This document shows positions 18,456-26,886 of a DNA stretch of 64,000 nt, in pieces. Below the pieces are notes generated by a model. It did not search any database and was not told the DNA's origin. It saw only the letters and a program-made list of their open reading frames with translations. Source of the DNA: Sutterella faecalis (GTDB lineage: Bacteria; Pseudomonadota; Gammaproteobacteria; Burkholderiales; Burkholderiaceae_F); the NCBI RefSeq assembly GCF_006337085.1, contig NZ_CP040882.1:1240001-1304000 (forward strand). The letters run 5' to 3'. Both the position numbers and the translations under genes were made by a program. Positions within the stretch are counted from its first letter, which is position 1; every line of letters starts with the position of its first letter.

Positions 18456-19178
18456 TCAGGCTTTTTGCGCGTAATTGCGTTCGCCGAAAATGGCGCGGCC
18501 GATCCGCACCATGGTGGATCCGGCTTCAACGGCTTCGTCCATATCTGCGCTCATGCCCATGGAGAGCGTGTCGGCATGGGGATGAGATTTTTTAAATTCA
18601 TTAAAAAGCTCCCGCATTGCGAGAAGCGGCTTCATGCGGGCCTCATGAGTGTCCGCAGGCGCCGGAATTGCCATCAGGCCGCGCAGCCTCACGCGGGGAA
18701 GCTTTTCGATTTCCGCGGCCAGGGCTTCGAGCGCATCGGGCTTCACGCCAGACTTAGATTCCTCGCCGTCGATATTGACTTCAATCAGGATGTTGAGAGG
18801 AGGAAGATTCGCCGGACGCTGCTCGGACAATCGCCTCGCAATGCGTTCGCGGTCAATGGACTGCACCCAGTCGAAGCGTTCGGCGACGCCGCGCGTTTTG
18901 TTGGCCTGGAGCGGCCCGATGAAATGCCATTCGAGCGCGAGTTCAGGATGGTGTTCGCGAAACCAATCCACCTTGGAGCACCCTTCCTGAGCGTAGTTTT
19001 CGCCGAATGCGCGGGCGCCGAGCTTCGCGCACTCGAAAAGCGCCTCCGCGCTGAAGGTTTTCCCTACAGCCAGAAGCGTCACGCCGCCGGCACTGCGTCC
19101 GGCCTTCTGTTCCGCCTCATGGAGCTCCTGAACAACGTGATTCCACCGGACATCCAGCCCGGGAGTCAGATCGGTCAT
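18456..19178 (-). CDS. yggS: PLP homeostasis protein YggS family
   Basis: Pyridoxal-phosphate-binding TIM-barrel protein of the PLPBP/PROSC family that buffers free PLP; no catalytic activity is known. The 240-residue product carries the PLP lysine as K40 in LLAVGKTFS. FGENYAQEG, EWHFIGPLQANK and the phosphate-binding MGMSADMDEAVEAGSTMVRIG are all intact. It lies 21 bases upstream of proC on the same strand and probably heads the operon. Confidence 0.95.
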   Translation of the reverse strand: MTDLTPGLDVRWNHVVQELHEAEQKAGRSAGGVTLLAVGKTFSAEALFECAKLGARAFGENYAQEGCSKVDWFREHHPELALEWHFIGPLQANKTRGVAERFDWVQSIDRERIARRLSEQRPANLPPLNILIEVNIDGEESKSGVKPDALEALAAEIEKLPRVRLRGLMAIPAPADTHEARMKPLLAMRELFNEFKKSHPHADTLSMGMSADMDEAVEAGSTMVRIGRAIFGERNYAQKA

Positions 19179-19632
19179 GGCATTCCTTTAAAAATTGATT
19201 TCAAGCGGGAAAGGTTATCGCGTTCCCGTTCGCTTGCGCGGAAAAGACGCGCCGCGGTTTTCCGCTATTGATTAAGGTCAAAGAACATTTCGTTCTGCCC
19301 GGAGAGATGCCCGACTTTGAGCCTTTGCGGCGATGCCGATGCCACTGTTCGGTGTGCTGCAAAGGATCACCATAAAATGATCATATGATGAAGAGATTAC
19401 TCTCTCAGAGATTTACGAAGACTGCGAACGATTATCCCCGTTTTGGATGCATTTCTTCTCCGTTATGAATGCAGTGAGGATCACCCTCATATCCAATTGT
19501 TTAATTTGAATAATTACGAAAATCCACAGCATCAGGATCATCGTTGAAGATCAACGATCGATCTTGAGACATTCTTTTTCGTACACTCCTTTGACATGAA
19601 GACGCACTTTTCTCCTCGAAGGGAGGTTCCTC
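19179..19632. promoter_or_regulatory. divergent intergenic region yggS / imuA
   Basis: No gene is seen. The stretch is less GC-rich than its neighbours. It contains a 10-bp palindrome ATCATATGAT at about 19380-19389 and a perfect 8-bp inverted repeat, ATCGTTGA at 19540-19547 with TCAACGAT at 19551-19558. I found no convincing CTGT-N8-ACAG LexA box, although imuA genes are usually SOS-controlled. GGGAGG at 19620-19625 is the imuA ribosome-binding site. Confidence 0.4.
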
Positions 19633-20397
19633 ATGTCAATCAGCATTCATTTGAGCGCTTTCGCCGCGAAAGGCCGGGCCATCTTCTCCGCCTCAAAGTC
19701 CTCTGAAGCCAAAGGCCTCCTTGCCTGCGGGATCCGGGAGATCGACGACCTCCTCGAAGGGGGATTTCCCAAAGCCGGACTCACGGAAATCATGGTGCCT
19801 GCCTCGCGCCGGGGCGAAGTCCGGATGCTTCTCGGCGCGGTTTCTCATGCGGCTTCCGCCGTCTGGGTGCTCCCGGAGCGCGGCTTCGAGCCGTTTCTTT
19901 CTGCCTTTGAGGCCTTCGGCATCGACATGTCCCGGGAACTCTTTGTGGTGCCGCCTACGGCTGAAGAGGCTTTCGACGCGGCCGAGCTCGCGCTCTCAAG
20001 CGGCGAAGCCGAGGCCGTGGTCGCCTGGCTCCCTGCGCTCTCTCCGAGCCGGGACCGCATCCGGATGCGCCGGCTTCAGCTTGCCGCACAAACGCACGGC
20101 GCCGCACTTTTCGCGATCCGCCCGGCCGCGCTCGCCTGCCTCGCGCCCGAAGGAAACCTCAGGCTTCTTTTCCTGCCGCAGGACGCTCAGACCATCCGCA
20201 TCCGGGCCATCAGGAATAACGTCTTTCTCAATACTGCAAAAGAGATTCTCCTCAACCCGTCAAAGCTTGCCGTCGGTTCACAGCCTGCGAATGTCCCCGA
20301 TCGTCAGGCCTTAAAGGACGAAAGGTCCGAACGGAATAAAACAGCATCCCGCCCATTCCAGCCGAGCCTTTTCCCGGAAGCACTCCCTGCGCTCTGA
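19633..20397 (+). CDS. imuA: translesion-synthesis accessory protein ImuA
   Basis: RecA-like accessory protein of the ImuA-ImuB-DnaE2 mutasome, used for damage-induced mutagenesis. The 254-residue product begins with the family pattern LLACGIREIDDLLEGGFPKAGLTEI and continues with VWVLPERGFEPFLSAFEAFGID. Instead of a canonical Walker A it has MVPASRRGEVRML, consistent with the non-ATPase ImuA group. The C-terminus ends with QPSLF (residues 243-247), which resembles a beta-clamp-binding motif. A strong GGGAGG site is seven bases upstream. imuB follows after 28 bases; no dnaE2 is present nearby. Confidence 0.85.
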   Translation: MSISIHLSAFAAKGRAIFSASKSSEAKGLLACGIREIDDLLEGGFPKAGLTEIMVPASRRGEVRMLLGAVSHAASAVWVLPERGFEPFLSAFEAFGIDMSRELFVVPPTAEEAFDAAELALSSGEAEAVVAWLPALSPSRDRIRMRRLQLAAQTHGAALFAIRPAALACLAPEGNLRLLFLPQDAQTIRIRAIRNNVFLNTAKEILLNPSKLAVGSQPANVPDRQALKDERSERNKTASRPFQPSLFPEALPAL

Positions 20398-20425
20398 TCC
20401 CGCAAAATTTTCGAGCAGAAATCTT

Positions 20426-21655
20426 ATGTCTCCGGACTTCACGCTTCTTTTTTTCCCGCAGCTTCTTCTGGCGCTCTACCCGAAGCGCTTCTCTGCCCGT
20501 GCTGCTGAACCTGCCGCCCTCGCGGTCGAAGGCCGCATCGAAGCGAGGAACACCTGCGCCCACGCGCACGGGATCCGTCGGGGGATGACGGAGGAAGAAG
20601 CCCTGCTGCGACTTCCTCCTCTGCACCTGGAACGCGCCCGGGCAACCGCTGCCGCTGAACTCACGACGCTGATGCTCCTGCTTGCGCGGCGCTATTCAAA
20701 GGAAGCCCGGCTCATTCGTTCTCCCGGATCCGGTGCGGCAGCGCTTCTGCTTCGCTGCGGGAGCTCAGACGGCGAAAAAGCGCATGCGTGCTTCGAAGCG
20801 CTCGGCATGAAGAATTTTTCCGCAACCGGGTCCACTCTGATGGAAGCGCTTGATAGAGCCGTCAGTTCAGCAAAAGACGAACTGGAAGCGTTTGATACCG
20901 AAGGCCTCGTGAAGCACGCCCGTGCTTTCGGGGCAGGCGTCCAAAGCCTTCCGGAACTTAAGGAAACTCTGGCGCTGCGGGCAACGCTCGATCCGGATAC
21001 GAAGCCCCTTCAGGCGGAGCGCATGGCTGCGGCCATCGGCTCATGGGCGGCGGCTGAAGCCTTCAATCGACTGACCATAGAAGTCGCTCTTCGCGATGAA
21101 GCGGGCCGGCCTATCAGACGCTTCTGGGAGCATTCGCGCGTCTTCATCTTCGACGAGGACAACCCGGAAGAGGAAACCCGGGAGCTCGCCCACTTTCTCC
21201 TCGAAGCCGCTTCCTCAACGCTTCTCGGGAGCCTCTCCCTTCAGGTTCGCGGTGAAAAAAGAATCCGGCAGACATCTTCCCTCGTCAGGAAGCTCGAGGA
21301 GCGCTTCGGCTCGAAACGCGTCTTTCAGCTCGAAAGGACGGGCAGGATGCTTCCTGAAACGCTTCAGAGGCACGTGCCCGCCGAGACGCTTCGCCCTCGG
21401 GCGCACCAGCGCCCGCCGGTCAAAAGCGAAGCCGCCGGGCTTTCCTTCCCGACGGAGATCTTTTCGGAACCTCGCGAAGTACCGCTTGACCGCGGACTTC
21501 AGCCGGTTCTCGAGGGATCGCTCGCGCTCGAACCCGAAGGCCGGGCGATGAATGGTCGAACCTACTACCGCGCCCGGAGCACTCGCGGCGAGCGCCTGTG
21601 GCTCTACCGCGAGGACGCCTCCGGAAGATGGTTCCTGCAGGGGCGATTTGCTTGA
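20426..21655 (+). CDS. imuB: ImuB-like Y-family polymerase homologue
   Basis: Non-catalytic Y-family DNA polymerase homologue that acts as hub of the ImuA-ImuB-DnaE2 mutasome. The N-terminus (LLFFPQLLLALYP and HAHGIRRGMTEEEALLRLP) matches ImuB, and the C-terminus YYRARSTRGERLWLYREDASG followed by WFLQGRFA is the hallmark of the family. At 409 residues it is shorter than typical ImuB (about 470-550). The catalytic acidic residues of active Y-family polymerases are not evident. The clamp-binding motif usually found in ImuB is not obvious here. It forms an operon with imuA. Confidence 0.82.
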   Translation: MSPDFTLLFFPQLLLALYPKRFSARAAEPAALAVEGRIEARNTCAHAHGIRRGMTEEEALLRLPPLHLERARATAAAELTTLMLLLARRYSKEARLIRSPGSGAAALLLRCGSSDGEKAHACFEALGMKNFSATGSTLMEALDRAVSSAKDELEAFDTEGLVKHARAFGAGVQSLPELKETLALRATLDPDTKPLQAERMAAAIGSWAAAEAFNRLTIEVALRDEAGRPIRRFWEHSRVFIFDEDNPEEETRELAHFLLEAASSTLLGSLSLQVRGEKRIRQTSSLVRKLEERFGSKRVFQLERTGRMLPETLQRHVPAETLRPRAHQRPPVKSEAAGLSFPTEIFSEPREVPLDRGLQPVLEGSLALEPEGRAMNGRTYYRARSTRGERLWLYREDASGRWFLQGRFA

Positions 21656-21738
21656 TTTCTCCTTGATGCGTTACGTCATTGGCATCAGGAGCGGTTGCTA
21701 AAATTCCGCACTAAAAATCCTGCAACCGAGACCTCCTC

Positions 21739-22374
21739 ATGCCACGGCCTGTACTGCTTCACAGCTGCTGCGCGCCCTGCTCGAGCGCCATCCTTGAATG
21801 GCTCCTTCAGCACGACTACGCCCCGACCATTTTCTACTTCAATCCGAACATCTTTCCTCAGGAGGAATACCTCGTGAGGAAAAACGAATGCCAGCGCTAT
21901 GCGGCAAAGCTAGGCGTTCCTTTCGTCGACGGCGACTACGACCACGCGCTCTGGCGCGAGGCGGTGAAGGGCCTTGAGAACGAACCCGAGCGCGGCGCGC
22001 GCTGCCGCGTCTGCTTCGGCGTGCGCATGCTTGCGACCGCCCGCACCGCGAAGCGCCTCGGGATTGAATCCTTCACGACGACATTGGCCGGGAGCCGCTG
22101 GAAGCGGCTCGAACAGATCCGCGAGGCGGCGGAAGAAGCCGCACGCCTGACGCCAGGCACCGCCTACTGGGACATGAACTGGAGAAAGGGGGGTCTCCAG
22201 CAGCGCAGGGGCGAGCTTCTCAAGGAAGAGGGCTTCTACAACCAGCTCTGGTGCGGCTGCGAATTTTCGATGGGGCACCTTGCCCTGCGTCCGATTGAGG
22301 AGATCCCGGTCTACGCGCGCGAATTCGTGCTGAAGCTCGGGGGCAAGCCTAAGGAAGAGGAGCCGCAGTCATGA
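21739..22374 (+). CDS. queH: epoxyqueuosine reductase QueH
   Basis: Iron-sulfur enzyme that performs the last step of queuosine synthesis in tRNA, reducing epoxyqueuosine; a non-orthologous replacement of QueG. The 211-residue product has the CCAPCS motif at residues 10-15, the RCRVCFGVRM pair and LWCGCEFS, which supply cysteines for the metal and cluster sites. The stop codon overlaps the start of the next gene (ATGA at 22371-22374). An imperfect hairpin at about 21658-21691 may end the imuAB transcript. Confidence 0.92.
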   Translation: MPRPVLLHSCCAPCSSAILEWLLQHDYAPTIFYFNPNIFPQEEYLVRKNECQRYAAKLGVPFVDGDYDHALWREAVKGLENEPERGARCRVCFGVRMLATARTAKRLGIESFTTTLAGSRWKRLEQIREAAEEAARLTPGTAYWDMNWRKGGLQQRRGELLKEEGFYNQLWCGCEFSMGHLALRPIEEIPVYAREFVLKLGGKPKEEEPQS

Positions 22375-23285
22375 CCGCGCTCATCACCGTCCTCGGCTAC
22401 GTCGCGGTCATCGTGATCGGCGTCTTCATCCGCGCGCAGGGGCTCGTTCCAAGAGATCTCGCGAAACCCGTGGGATTTCTCGTTCTCAACATCACGCTTC
22501 CCTGCGCGATCATCACTTTTCTGAACGGCGTTACGCTCCCCGTCGAGCTCCTCGCCACCATCCTCATTCCGATTACAGCGACCTGGATCATGATCGGCAT
22601 TGCCTGGCTCATGACGCACCGCAGGCCTGACCGGGATAAGGCCGTTCCCTTCGCGATGCTCAACATGTCGAGCTTCAACGTGGGGACCTTCGCCATGCCC
22701 TTCACGATGGGGCTCGTTTCTCCGCTCGGCTTTCTCGTCGTCTGCCTCTTCGACATCGGGAACGCCATCATGTGCACGGGCGGCACCTACGCCTTCGCAT
22801 TCCGCGGCAACGGCGGCGCACTGAAAGCTTTTCTCAACGTCTTCCGCACGCTCGCGCACGCCGCCCCCATCTGGACCTACCTCATTCTCATCACGCTTTC
22901 CTTCCTTGAACTCAAGGTCCCGGGACCCATTCTGCAGTTCTGCAAGGTCGTGGGCGGCGCCAATACCTTCCTCTCGATGCTTCTCATCGGGCTCTCGATC
23001 AACCTGGCGATCAACTGGGAAAAATTCGGCGATCTTTTCAAAATGATGTGCGTGCGCTACGTCGTCAACGCGATCATCGCAGCCGGCCTCTACTTCCTGC
23101 TGCCCTTCCCCCTTGAAGTGCGCCAGGCGATCGCCGTCACGATGATGTCGCCCCTTCCCGTCATGGGCGTCATCTTCACGATGAAGGCGAATCTCGACTG
23201 GGAGGCTGCAGCCAACATCAATTCCGTGTCCGTGCTGGTATCGGTGGCCATCATGTGCGCCATGCTGGCTGCGTTTACCGGTTGA
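22371..23285 (+). CDS. AEC-family transporter
   Basis: Inner-membrane protein of 304 residues with about ten hydrophobic segments, of the auxin efflux carrier/malonate permease superfamily. The N-terminal half contains GLVPRDLAKPVGFLVLNITLP, and the paired half-domain motifs around NMSSFNVGTFAMPF and the C-terminal SPLPVMGVIFTMK match the family. Bacterial members export or import organic acids; the substrate cannot be read. Translation is coupled to queH by a four-base overlap. Confidence 0.82.
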   Translation: MTALITVLGYVAVIVIGVFIRAQGLVPRDLAKPVGFLVLNITLPCAIITFLNGVTLPVELLATILIPITATWIMIGIAWLMTHRRPDRDKAVPFAMLNMSSFNVGTFAMPFTMGLVSPLGFLVVCLFDIGNAIMCTGGTYAFAFRGNGGALKAFLNVFRTLAHAAPIWTYLILITLSFLELKVPGPILQFCKVVGGANTFLSMLLIGLSINLAINWEKFGDLFKMMCVRYVVNAIIAAGLYFLLPFPLEVRQAIAVTMMSPLPVMGVIFTMKANLDWEAAANINSVSVLVSVAIMCAMLAAFTG

Positions 23286-23330
23286 CGTTTCCCAAATTCC
23301 GAACCTCCCGGAGAATCCTAAAATATAAAG

Positions 23331-23358
23331 TTCCGATACCGGAATTCTCTCGGAATTT
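23331..23358 (+). promoter_or_regulatory. repeated TTCCG/CGGAA half-sites before the DUF401 gene
   Basis: TTCCGATACCGGAA at 23331-23344 is a 5-bp inverted repeat with a four-base spacer, followed by a further CGGAATT at 23351-23357. An A/T-rich AAAATATAAA just upstream may include a -10 element. Arrangement suggests an operator but this is speculative. Confidence 0.3.
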
Positions 23359-23366
23359 ACAACAAA

Positions 23367-24590
23367 ATGAATATCTTCCTCATTCTCTTCCTGGCGATTC
23401 TCGCCATTGCCGTACTCCTGCGCTTTCGCGTAATGATCGGCCTCGCGATTCTCGCCGCCGGCGCCGTCATGTGGATTCTGAACGACCGGTCGCTCGCAAC
23501 GCTCTGGTCGAGCGCTGTGGAGACGGCGACGCTTCCGAGAACCTACGACCTCATCTTCGCGCTCTACTTCGTCATGTGCCTTGAGGTGCAGCTGAGGAAA
23601 TCCGGAACGCTGAAAGGCATGGTTGAGGCCCTGAACCGGCTCTTCTCCTCCTCGCGCATCACGCTCGCCGTCATGCCCGCATTCCTCGGGCTTCTGCCTT
23701 CTCTGGGCGGCGCCCGCTTTTCCGCCCCGATTGTTCAGGCGGCAAGCGAGGGGATGAATATTTCTCCGGCCCGGAAGGCCTCCACCAACTACTACTTCCG
23801 CCACGTCTTTGAAACCTCGAGCCCGACGGTCCCCGGGATGCTCCTTGCCTGCGCGATTGCCGGCATTCACCTCTCCGACCTCGTGCTTCACCTGATCTGG
23901 TTCGCCGCAGCCACCTTCATCGTGGGTTGGTTCGTGCTGCTCGCACCCCTGAAGGGCGAGGATCTCGTCAAAAAGGCGGTCTCGACAGGGACCTCGCGCC
24001 TCACGGACTTCGGAAACGTCGTCCTCGCAATCTCCCCGGTCGTTCTCAACATTCTTCTCATGCTCATCTTCAACATGCCTGCCGGCATTGCGATGGGCAT
24101 CTCCGTTCTCGCCCTCATCCCGACCTTCTATTTCCTGAAGCGCCCCGTGCCCATCAAGGACATTTTCCTTGAGGCCTTCGACCGCAAGCTCCTTCTCAAC
24201 GTCGTGATGATTCTCTACTTCATCTCGCTCCTTTCCGGCACCGGAGTGCTCGACGAAACGCTCGCGGCCTTGAAGGCGCTTCCGCTTCCGACCCCCGTGA
24301 TCTTCGCGATGCTCTCCGTCCTGGTCGGCCTTCTCACCGGCATGTCCCAGGGCTACATCGCGATGGCCATGCCGATCTGCGCGGCCATTGCCCCGGGAAG
24401 CCTCACCTACGCCGGCATGGCGATGGTCTTCGGCTGCATCGGCCAGATGCTCACGCCCGTGCATCTCTGCTTCACGATTTCGGTGGACTACTTCAAGGCC
24501 GACTTCTTCCAGTCCTTCAAGCAGATCTTCATCTGCGAAGCGATCCTTGCCGTCATCTTCTCCGCCTGGACCTACTTCACGTGGGCCTAA
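23367..24590 (+). CDS. DUF401 family membrane permease
   Basis: A 407-residue, very hydrophobic protein with about ten or eleven membrane segments. The pattern LLPSLGGARFSAPIVQAAS, NYYFRHVFETSSPTVPGMLLA and the C-terminal GMSQGYIAMAMPICAAI and GQMLTPVHLCFTISVDYF fit the DUF401 family of predicted transporters related to the ion transporter superfamily. Substrate and direction are unknown. It has its own upstream spacer of 81 bases and ends just before the gltX leader. Confidence 0.8.
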   Translation: MNIFLILFLAILAIAVLLRFRVMIGLAILAAGAVMWILNDRSLATLWSSAVETATLPRTYDLIFALYFVMCLEVQLRKSGTLKGMVEALNRLFSSSRITLAVMPAFLGLLPSLGGARFSAPIVQAASEGMNISPARKASTNYYFRHVFETSSPTVPGMLLACAIAGIHLSDLVLHLIWFAAATFIVGWFVLLAPLKGEDLVKKAVSTGTSRLTDFGNVVLAISPVVLNILLMLIFNMPAGIAMGISVLALIPTFYFLKRPVPIKDIFLEAFDRKLLLNVVMILYFISLLSGTGVLDETLAALKALPLPTPVIFAMLSVLVGLLTGMSQGYIAMAMPICAAIAPGSLTYAGMAMVFGCIGQMLTPVHLCFTISVDYFKADFFQSFKQIFICEAILAVIFSAWTYFTWA

Positions 24591-24639
24591 GCACAAACGC
24601 TTAAGATTGAGCGTTCTAAAATATCCAATTCTTCTTTTC

Positions 24640-24683
24640 CGCTTCCCGGGCGAGGGGACTCCATCCGCCTCGCCCGGGAAGCG
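24640..24683 (+). other. perfect 16-bp hairpin in the gltX leader
   Basis: CGCTTCCCGGGCGAGG (24640-24655) pairs without mismatch with CCTCGCCCGGGAAGCG (24668-24683) around a 12-base loop. It ends 26 bases before the gltX start. TTTTT appears only at 24691-24695, seven bases after the stem, so it is either an imperfect terminator of the DUF401 gene or a control element of gltX. Confidence 0.65.
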
Positions 24684-24709
24684 AACGAGTTTTTCCGGAG
24701 CTTTTCGAC

Positions 24710-26104
24710 ATGAAAGAAATTCGCACCCGCATCGCGCCGAGCCCCACCGGCATGATGCACCTCGGTACCGCGCGCACGGCCATCTACTGCTGGGCTGTCG
24801 CCCGTCACTTCGGCGGCAAGTTCCTGCTGCGCATCGAAGATACCGATCAGGTGCGCTCGACCAAGGAAGCCGTGCAGGTGATTCTTGACGGCATGAAGTG
24901 GCTCAACCTCGATTACGACGAAGGCCCCATCTATCAGATGGACCGTCTTGCCCGCTATAAGGAAGTGGTCGACCAGATGCTCGCCGACGGCCGCGCCTAC
25001 TACTGCTACGCGACCCCGGAAGAACTCGACGAACTGCGCGAAGCGCAGCGCGCCCAGGGCCTCAAGCCCCGCTACGACGGCCGCTGGCGTCCTGAAAACT
25101 GCAAGGGCCGCCCGATTCCCGAAGGCGTGAAGCCCGTGATCCGATTCCGCAACCCCGACGAAGGCGCAGTGACCTGGGACGATGCCGTCTACGGCCCCAT
25201 CACGGTTCAGAATTCCGAGCTCGACGACCTCATCATCATGCGCAACGGCATCCCCACCTACAACTTCGCCGTTGTGGTGGACGACTGGGACATGAAGGTG
25301 AGCCACGTGATCCGCGGCGCCGACCACATCAACAACACCCCGCGCCAGATCAACATCTACCGCGCGCTCGGCGCTGAAGTCCCCGTCTTTGCGCACCTCC
25401 CGCTCATCTGCGGCCAGGACGGCCAGAAGCTCTCGAAGCGCCACGGCACGGTGTCCGTTCTTGAATATGAAAAGAAGGGCTACCTCCCCGAAGCGATCTT
25501 CAATTACCTCGCGCGCTTGGGCTGGGGCCACGGCAACATGGAGAAATTCTCCCGCGAGGAGCTCGCCCAGGTGTTCGACCTCAAGGACTGCTCGCGCGCT
25601 TCCGCCCGCATCGACTGGAAGAAGCTCGATTGGCTCAACGGCCAGTACATGAAGGAAGCCGACGACGCTCGCCTCGCAGAACTCGTCCAGCCCCGCATTG
25701 AAGCCCGCGGCGGCCTCATTGAGAATGGTCCCGACCTCGTTCAGGTCTGCGGTCTGCTGAAGACCCGCAGCGCCACGCTTGAAGCGCTCGCCGACGCTGC
25801 GCTCTTCTTCTACGTTGAAAAAGACGCGGACCCCGAAGCCCTCGCCGCGGCCCTTGCCGACGGCGGCCGCGAAGCGCTCGCGCTCTTCGGCGAAAAGATG
25901 AAGGCTCTCGATGAAGTCACCCCTGAAAACGTCTACCACGCCATTCAGGCCGTGATGGCTGAGCGCGAAATCCCGATGAAGGTTCTTGCCACGCCGCTTC
26001 GCGTCGGCGTCTGCGTTGCCGACCGCACGCCGCAGATCGACCGCACGCTCTGCCTCATCGGCCGCGAAAAGGTGCTCGCCCGCATCGCGAAGGCGCTTGC
26101 CTAA
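24710..26104 (+). CDS. gltX: glutamyl-tRNA synthetase
   Basis: Class I synthetase that charges tRNA-Glu with glutamate. The 464-residue product is family length. The HIGH region is PSPTGMMHLGTAR at the N-terminus, the catalytic core contains RIEDTDQVRS, and the KMSKS loop is KLSKRHG. The C-terminal anticodon-binding helical cage is complete. Two tRNA-Glu genes lie directly downstream behind a terminator. The leader holds a strong hairpin. Confidence 0.97.
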   Translation: MKEIRTRIAPSPTGMMHLGTARTAIYCWAVARHFGGKFLLRIEDTDQVRSTKEAVQVILDGMKWLNLDYDEGPIYQMDRLARYKEVVDQMLADGRAYYCYATPEELDELREAQRAQGLKPRYDGRWRPENCKGRPIPEGVKPVIRFRNPDEGAVTWDDAVYGPITVQNSELDDLIIMRNGIPTYNFAVVVDDWDMKVSHVIRGADHINNTPRQINIYRALGAEVPVFAHLPLICGQDGQKLSKRHGTVSVLEYEKKGYLPEAIFNYLARLGWGHGNMEKFSREELAQVFDLKDCSRASARIDWKKLDWLNGQYMKEADDARLAELVQPRIEARGGLIENGPDLVQVCGLLKTRSATLEALADAALFFYVEKDADPEALAAALADGGREALALFGEKMKALDEVTPENVYHAIQAVMAEREIPMKVLATPLRVGVCVADRTPQIDRTLCLIGREKVLARIAKALA

Positions 26105-26131
26105 AGGGGAAAGTCGCCTGACTTTGTTCCC

Positions 26132-26167
26132 AAGGGACTGTCCGAAAGGGCGGTCCCTTTCTTTTTT
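26132..26167 (+). terminator. intrinsic terminator after gltX
   Basis: AAGGGAC at 26132-26138 pairs with GTCCCTT at 26153-26159, with a further TCC/GGG inside, and a T-rich run to 26167. Confidence 0.75.
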
Positions 26168-26189
26168 CGAGCTCTTGGGATCAACACAC

Positions 26190-26218
26190 TTGCTTTTTTG
26201 AAGAGACTTCTGTATAGT
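26190..26218 (+). promoter_or_regulatory. promoter of the first tRNA-Glu gene
   Basis: TTGCTT at 26190-26195 and TATAGT at 26213-26218 are separated by exactly 17 bases, ending 19 bases before the tRNA. Confidence 0.7.
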
Positions 26219-26237
26219 TCGACCTCTCCGCAGTGAT

Positions 26238-26312
26238 GTCCCCATCGTCTAGCGGTTAGGACGGCAGCCTCTCACGTTGTCAACTCCGGTTCGAATCCGG
26301 ATGGGGACGCCA
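26238..26312 (+). tRNA. tRNA-Glu (anticodon CTC), copy 1
   Basis: The 75-base gene folds as a complete cloverleaf: acceptor GTCCCCA with TGGGGAC, D arm starting GTCTAGCGG, anticodon loop CTCTCAC (anticodon CTC, reading GAG), T arm TCCGG-TTCGAAT-CCGGA, encoded CCA. The anticodon stem GCAGC/GTTGT has two G-U pairs. Identity as tRNA-Glu is supported by close similarity to E. coli tRNA-Glu and by the adjacent gltX. Confidence 0.95.
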
Positions 26313-26330
26313 AGCATCACGGCGAAAAAG

Positions 26331-26360
26331 AAACCCTGCTCTTCCGGCAGGGCTTTTTTG
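26331..26360 (+). terminator. terminator of tRNA-Glu copy 1
   Basis: CCCTGC at 26334-26339 pairs with GCAGGG at 26347-26352, followed by six T residues. Confidence 0.75.
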
Positions 26361-26414
26361 TTTCCGGCGGAGCACTTTGGCGAAGCGCTTCTTCCAAAGC
26401 TGCTTTGCAACGAT

Positions 26415-26489
26415 GTCCCCATCGTCTAGCGGTTAGGACGGCAGCCTCTCACGTTGTCAACTCCGGTTCGAATCCGGATGGGGACGCCA
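26415..26489 (+). tRNA. tRNA-Glu (anticodon CTC), copy 2
   Basis: Identical in all 75 bases to the first copy, including CCA and the anticodon CTC. The identity extends a few bases to each side (26413-26490 equals 26236-26313). No strong separate promoter is visible, although a CTTTGG/CCAAAG hairpin lies at 26375-26399. It may depend on read-through from copy 1. Confidence 0.95.
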
Positions 26490-26508
26490 AATCGAATTCA
26501 CATCGAAG

Positions 26509-26552
26509 AAAACCCTGCGGCAGATGACTCTGATGCAGGGTTTTGTGTTTTT
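26509..26552. terminator. bidirectional terminator tRNA-Glu copy 2 / rnfH
   Basis: AAAACCCTGC at 26509-26518 pairs perfectly with GCAGGGTTTT at 26535-26544, followed by GTGTTTTT; the A residues on the other side can serve the convergent rnfH. Confidence 0.75.
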
Positions 26553-26562
26553 AACGTGCCGT

Positions 26563-26886
26563 TTACTTGGCAAGCCGATGCTTGCCGCCGTGACGCCCGC
26601 AGGTGAGAAACCTCACGTCGCCTTGGCGCTCCGCGCGCATTCTTCTCGCTTCCCGGGGATCCACGAGAAGCGGCTCGGAGAGTTCAAGCCGGTCGCCGGG
26701 GGCGAGAACGTCGGTGAGTTCAGCCCGGCGCGCGTAAATCGAGAGGCCGAGTCCCGCTTCCTTCGGGTCGCGCCCGAGTGCAAGAACCGCTTCCTCAACC
26801 GTCGCGGCCTCGGGGAGTTCAATTTCGCGCTCTGCCGCAACGGCTTTCGCGCCCTGATGAGTAATCTCACAGATTGCAATTCGCAT
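26563..26886 (-). CDS. rnfH: RnfH family protein
   Basis: Small ubiquitin-like-fold protein of the UPF0125/RnfH (RatB) family, 107 residues. MRIAICEITHQGAKAVAAEREIEL and the acidic GDRLELSEPLLVDPREARRMRAE stretch are characteristic. In E. coli the gene is paired with ratA beside smpB; here it is divergent from smpB and ratA is absent between them. The biochemical role is unsettled; links to the Rnf electron transport complex and to toxin-like action have been proposed for relatives. Confidence 0.85.
   Translation of the reverse strand: MRIAICEITHQGAKAVAAEREIELPEAATVEEAVLALGRDPKEAGLGLSIYARRAELTDVLAPGDRLELSEPLLVDPREARRMRAERQGDVRFLTCGRHGGKHRLAK

Noticed and set aside
19179..19632. LexA box before imuA
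   Set aside because: The only CTGT near 19343 lacks a matching ACAG eight bases later. The group may use a different LexA motif, so this is not evidence against SOS control.
22311..24596. 761-codon open frame on the minus strand opposite the AEC and DUF401 genes
   Set aside because: It mirrors two clear membrane-protein genes; the translation is histidine, glutamate and arginine-rich low-complexity sequence typical of an antisense shadow in GC-rich DNA.
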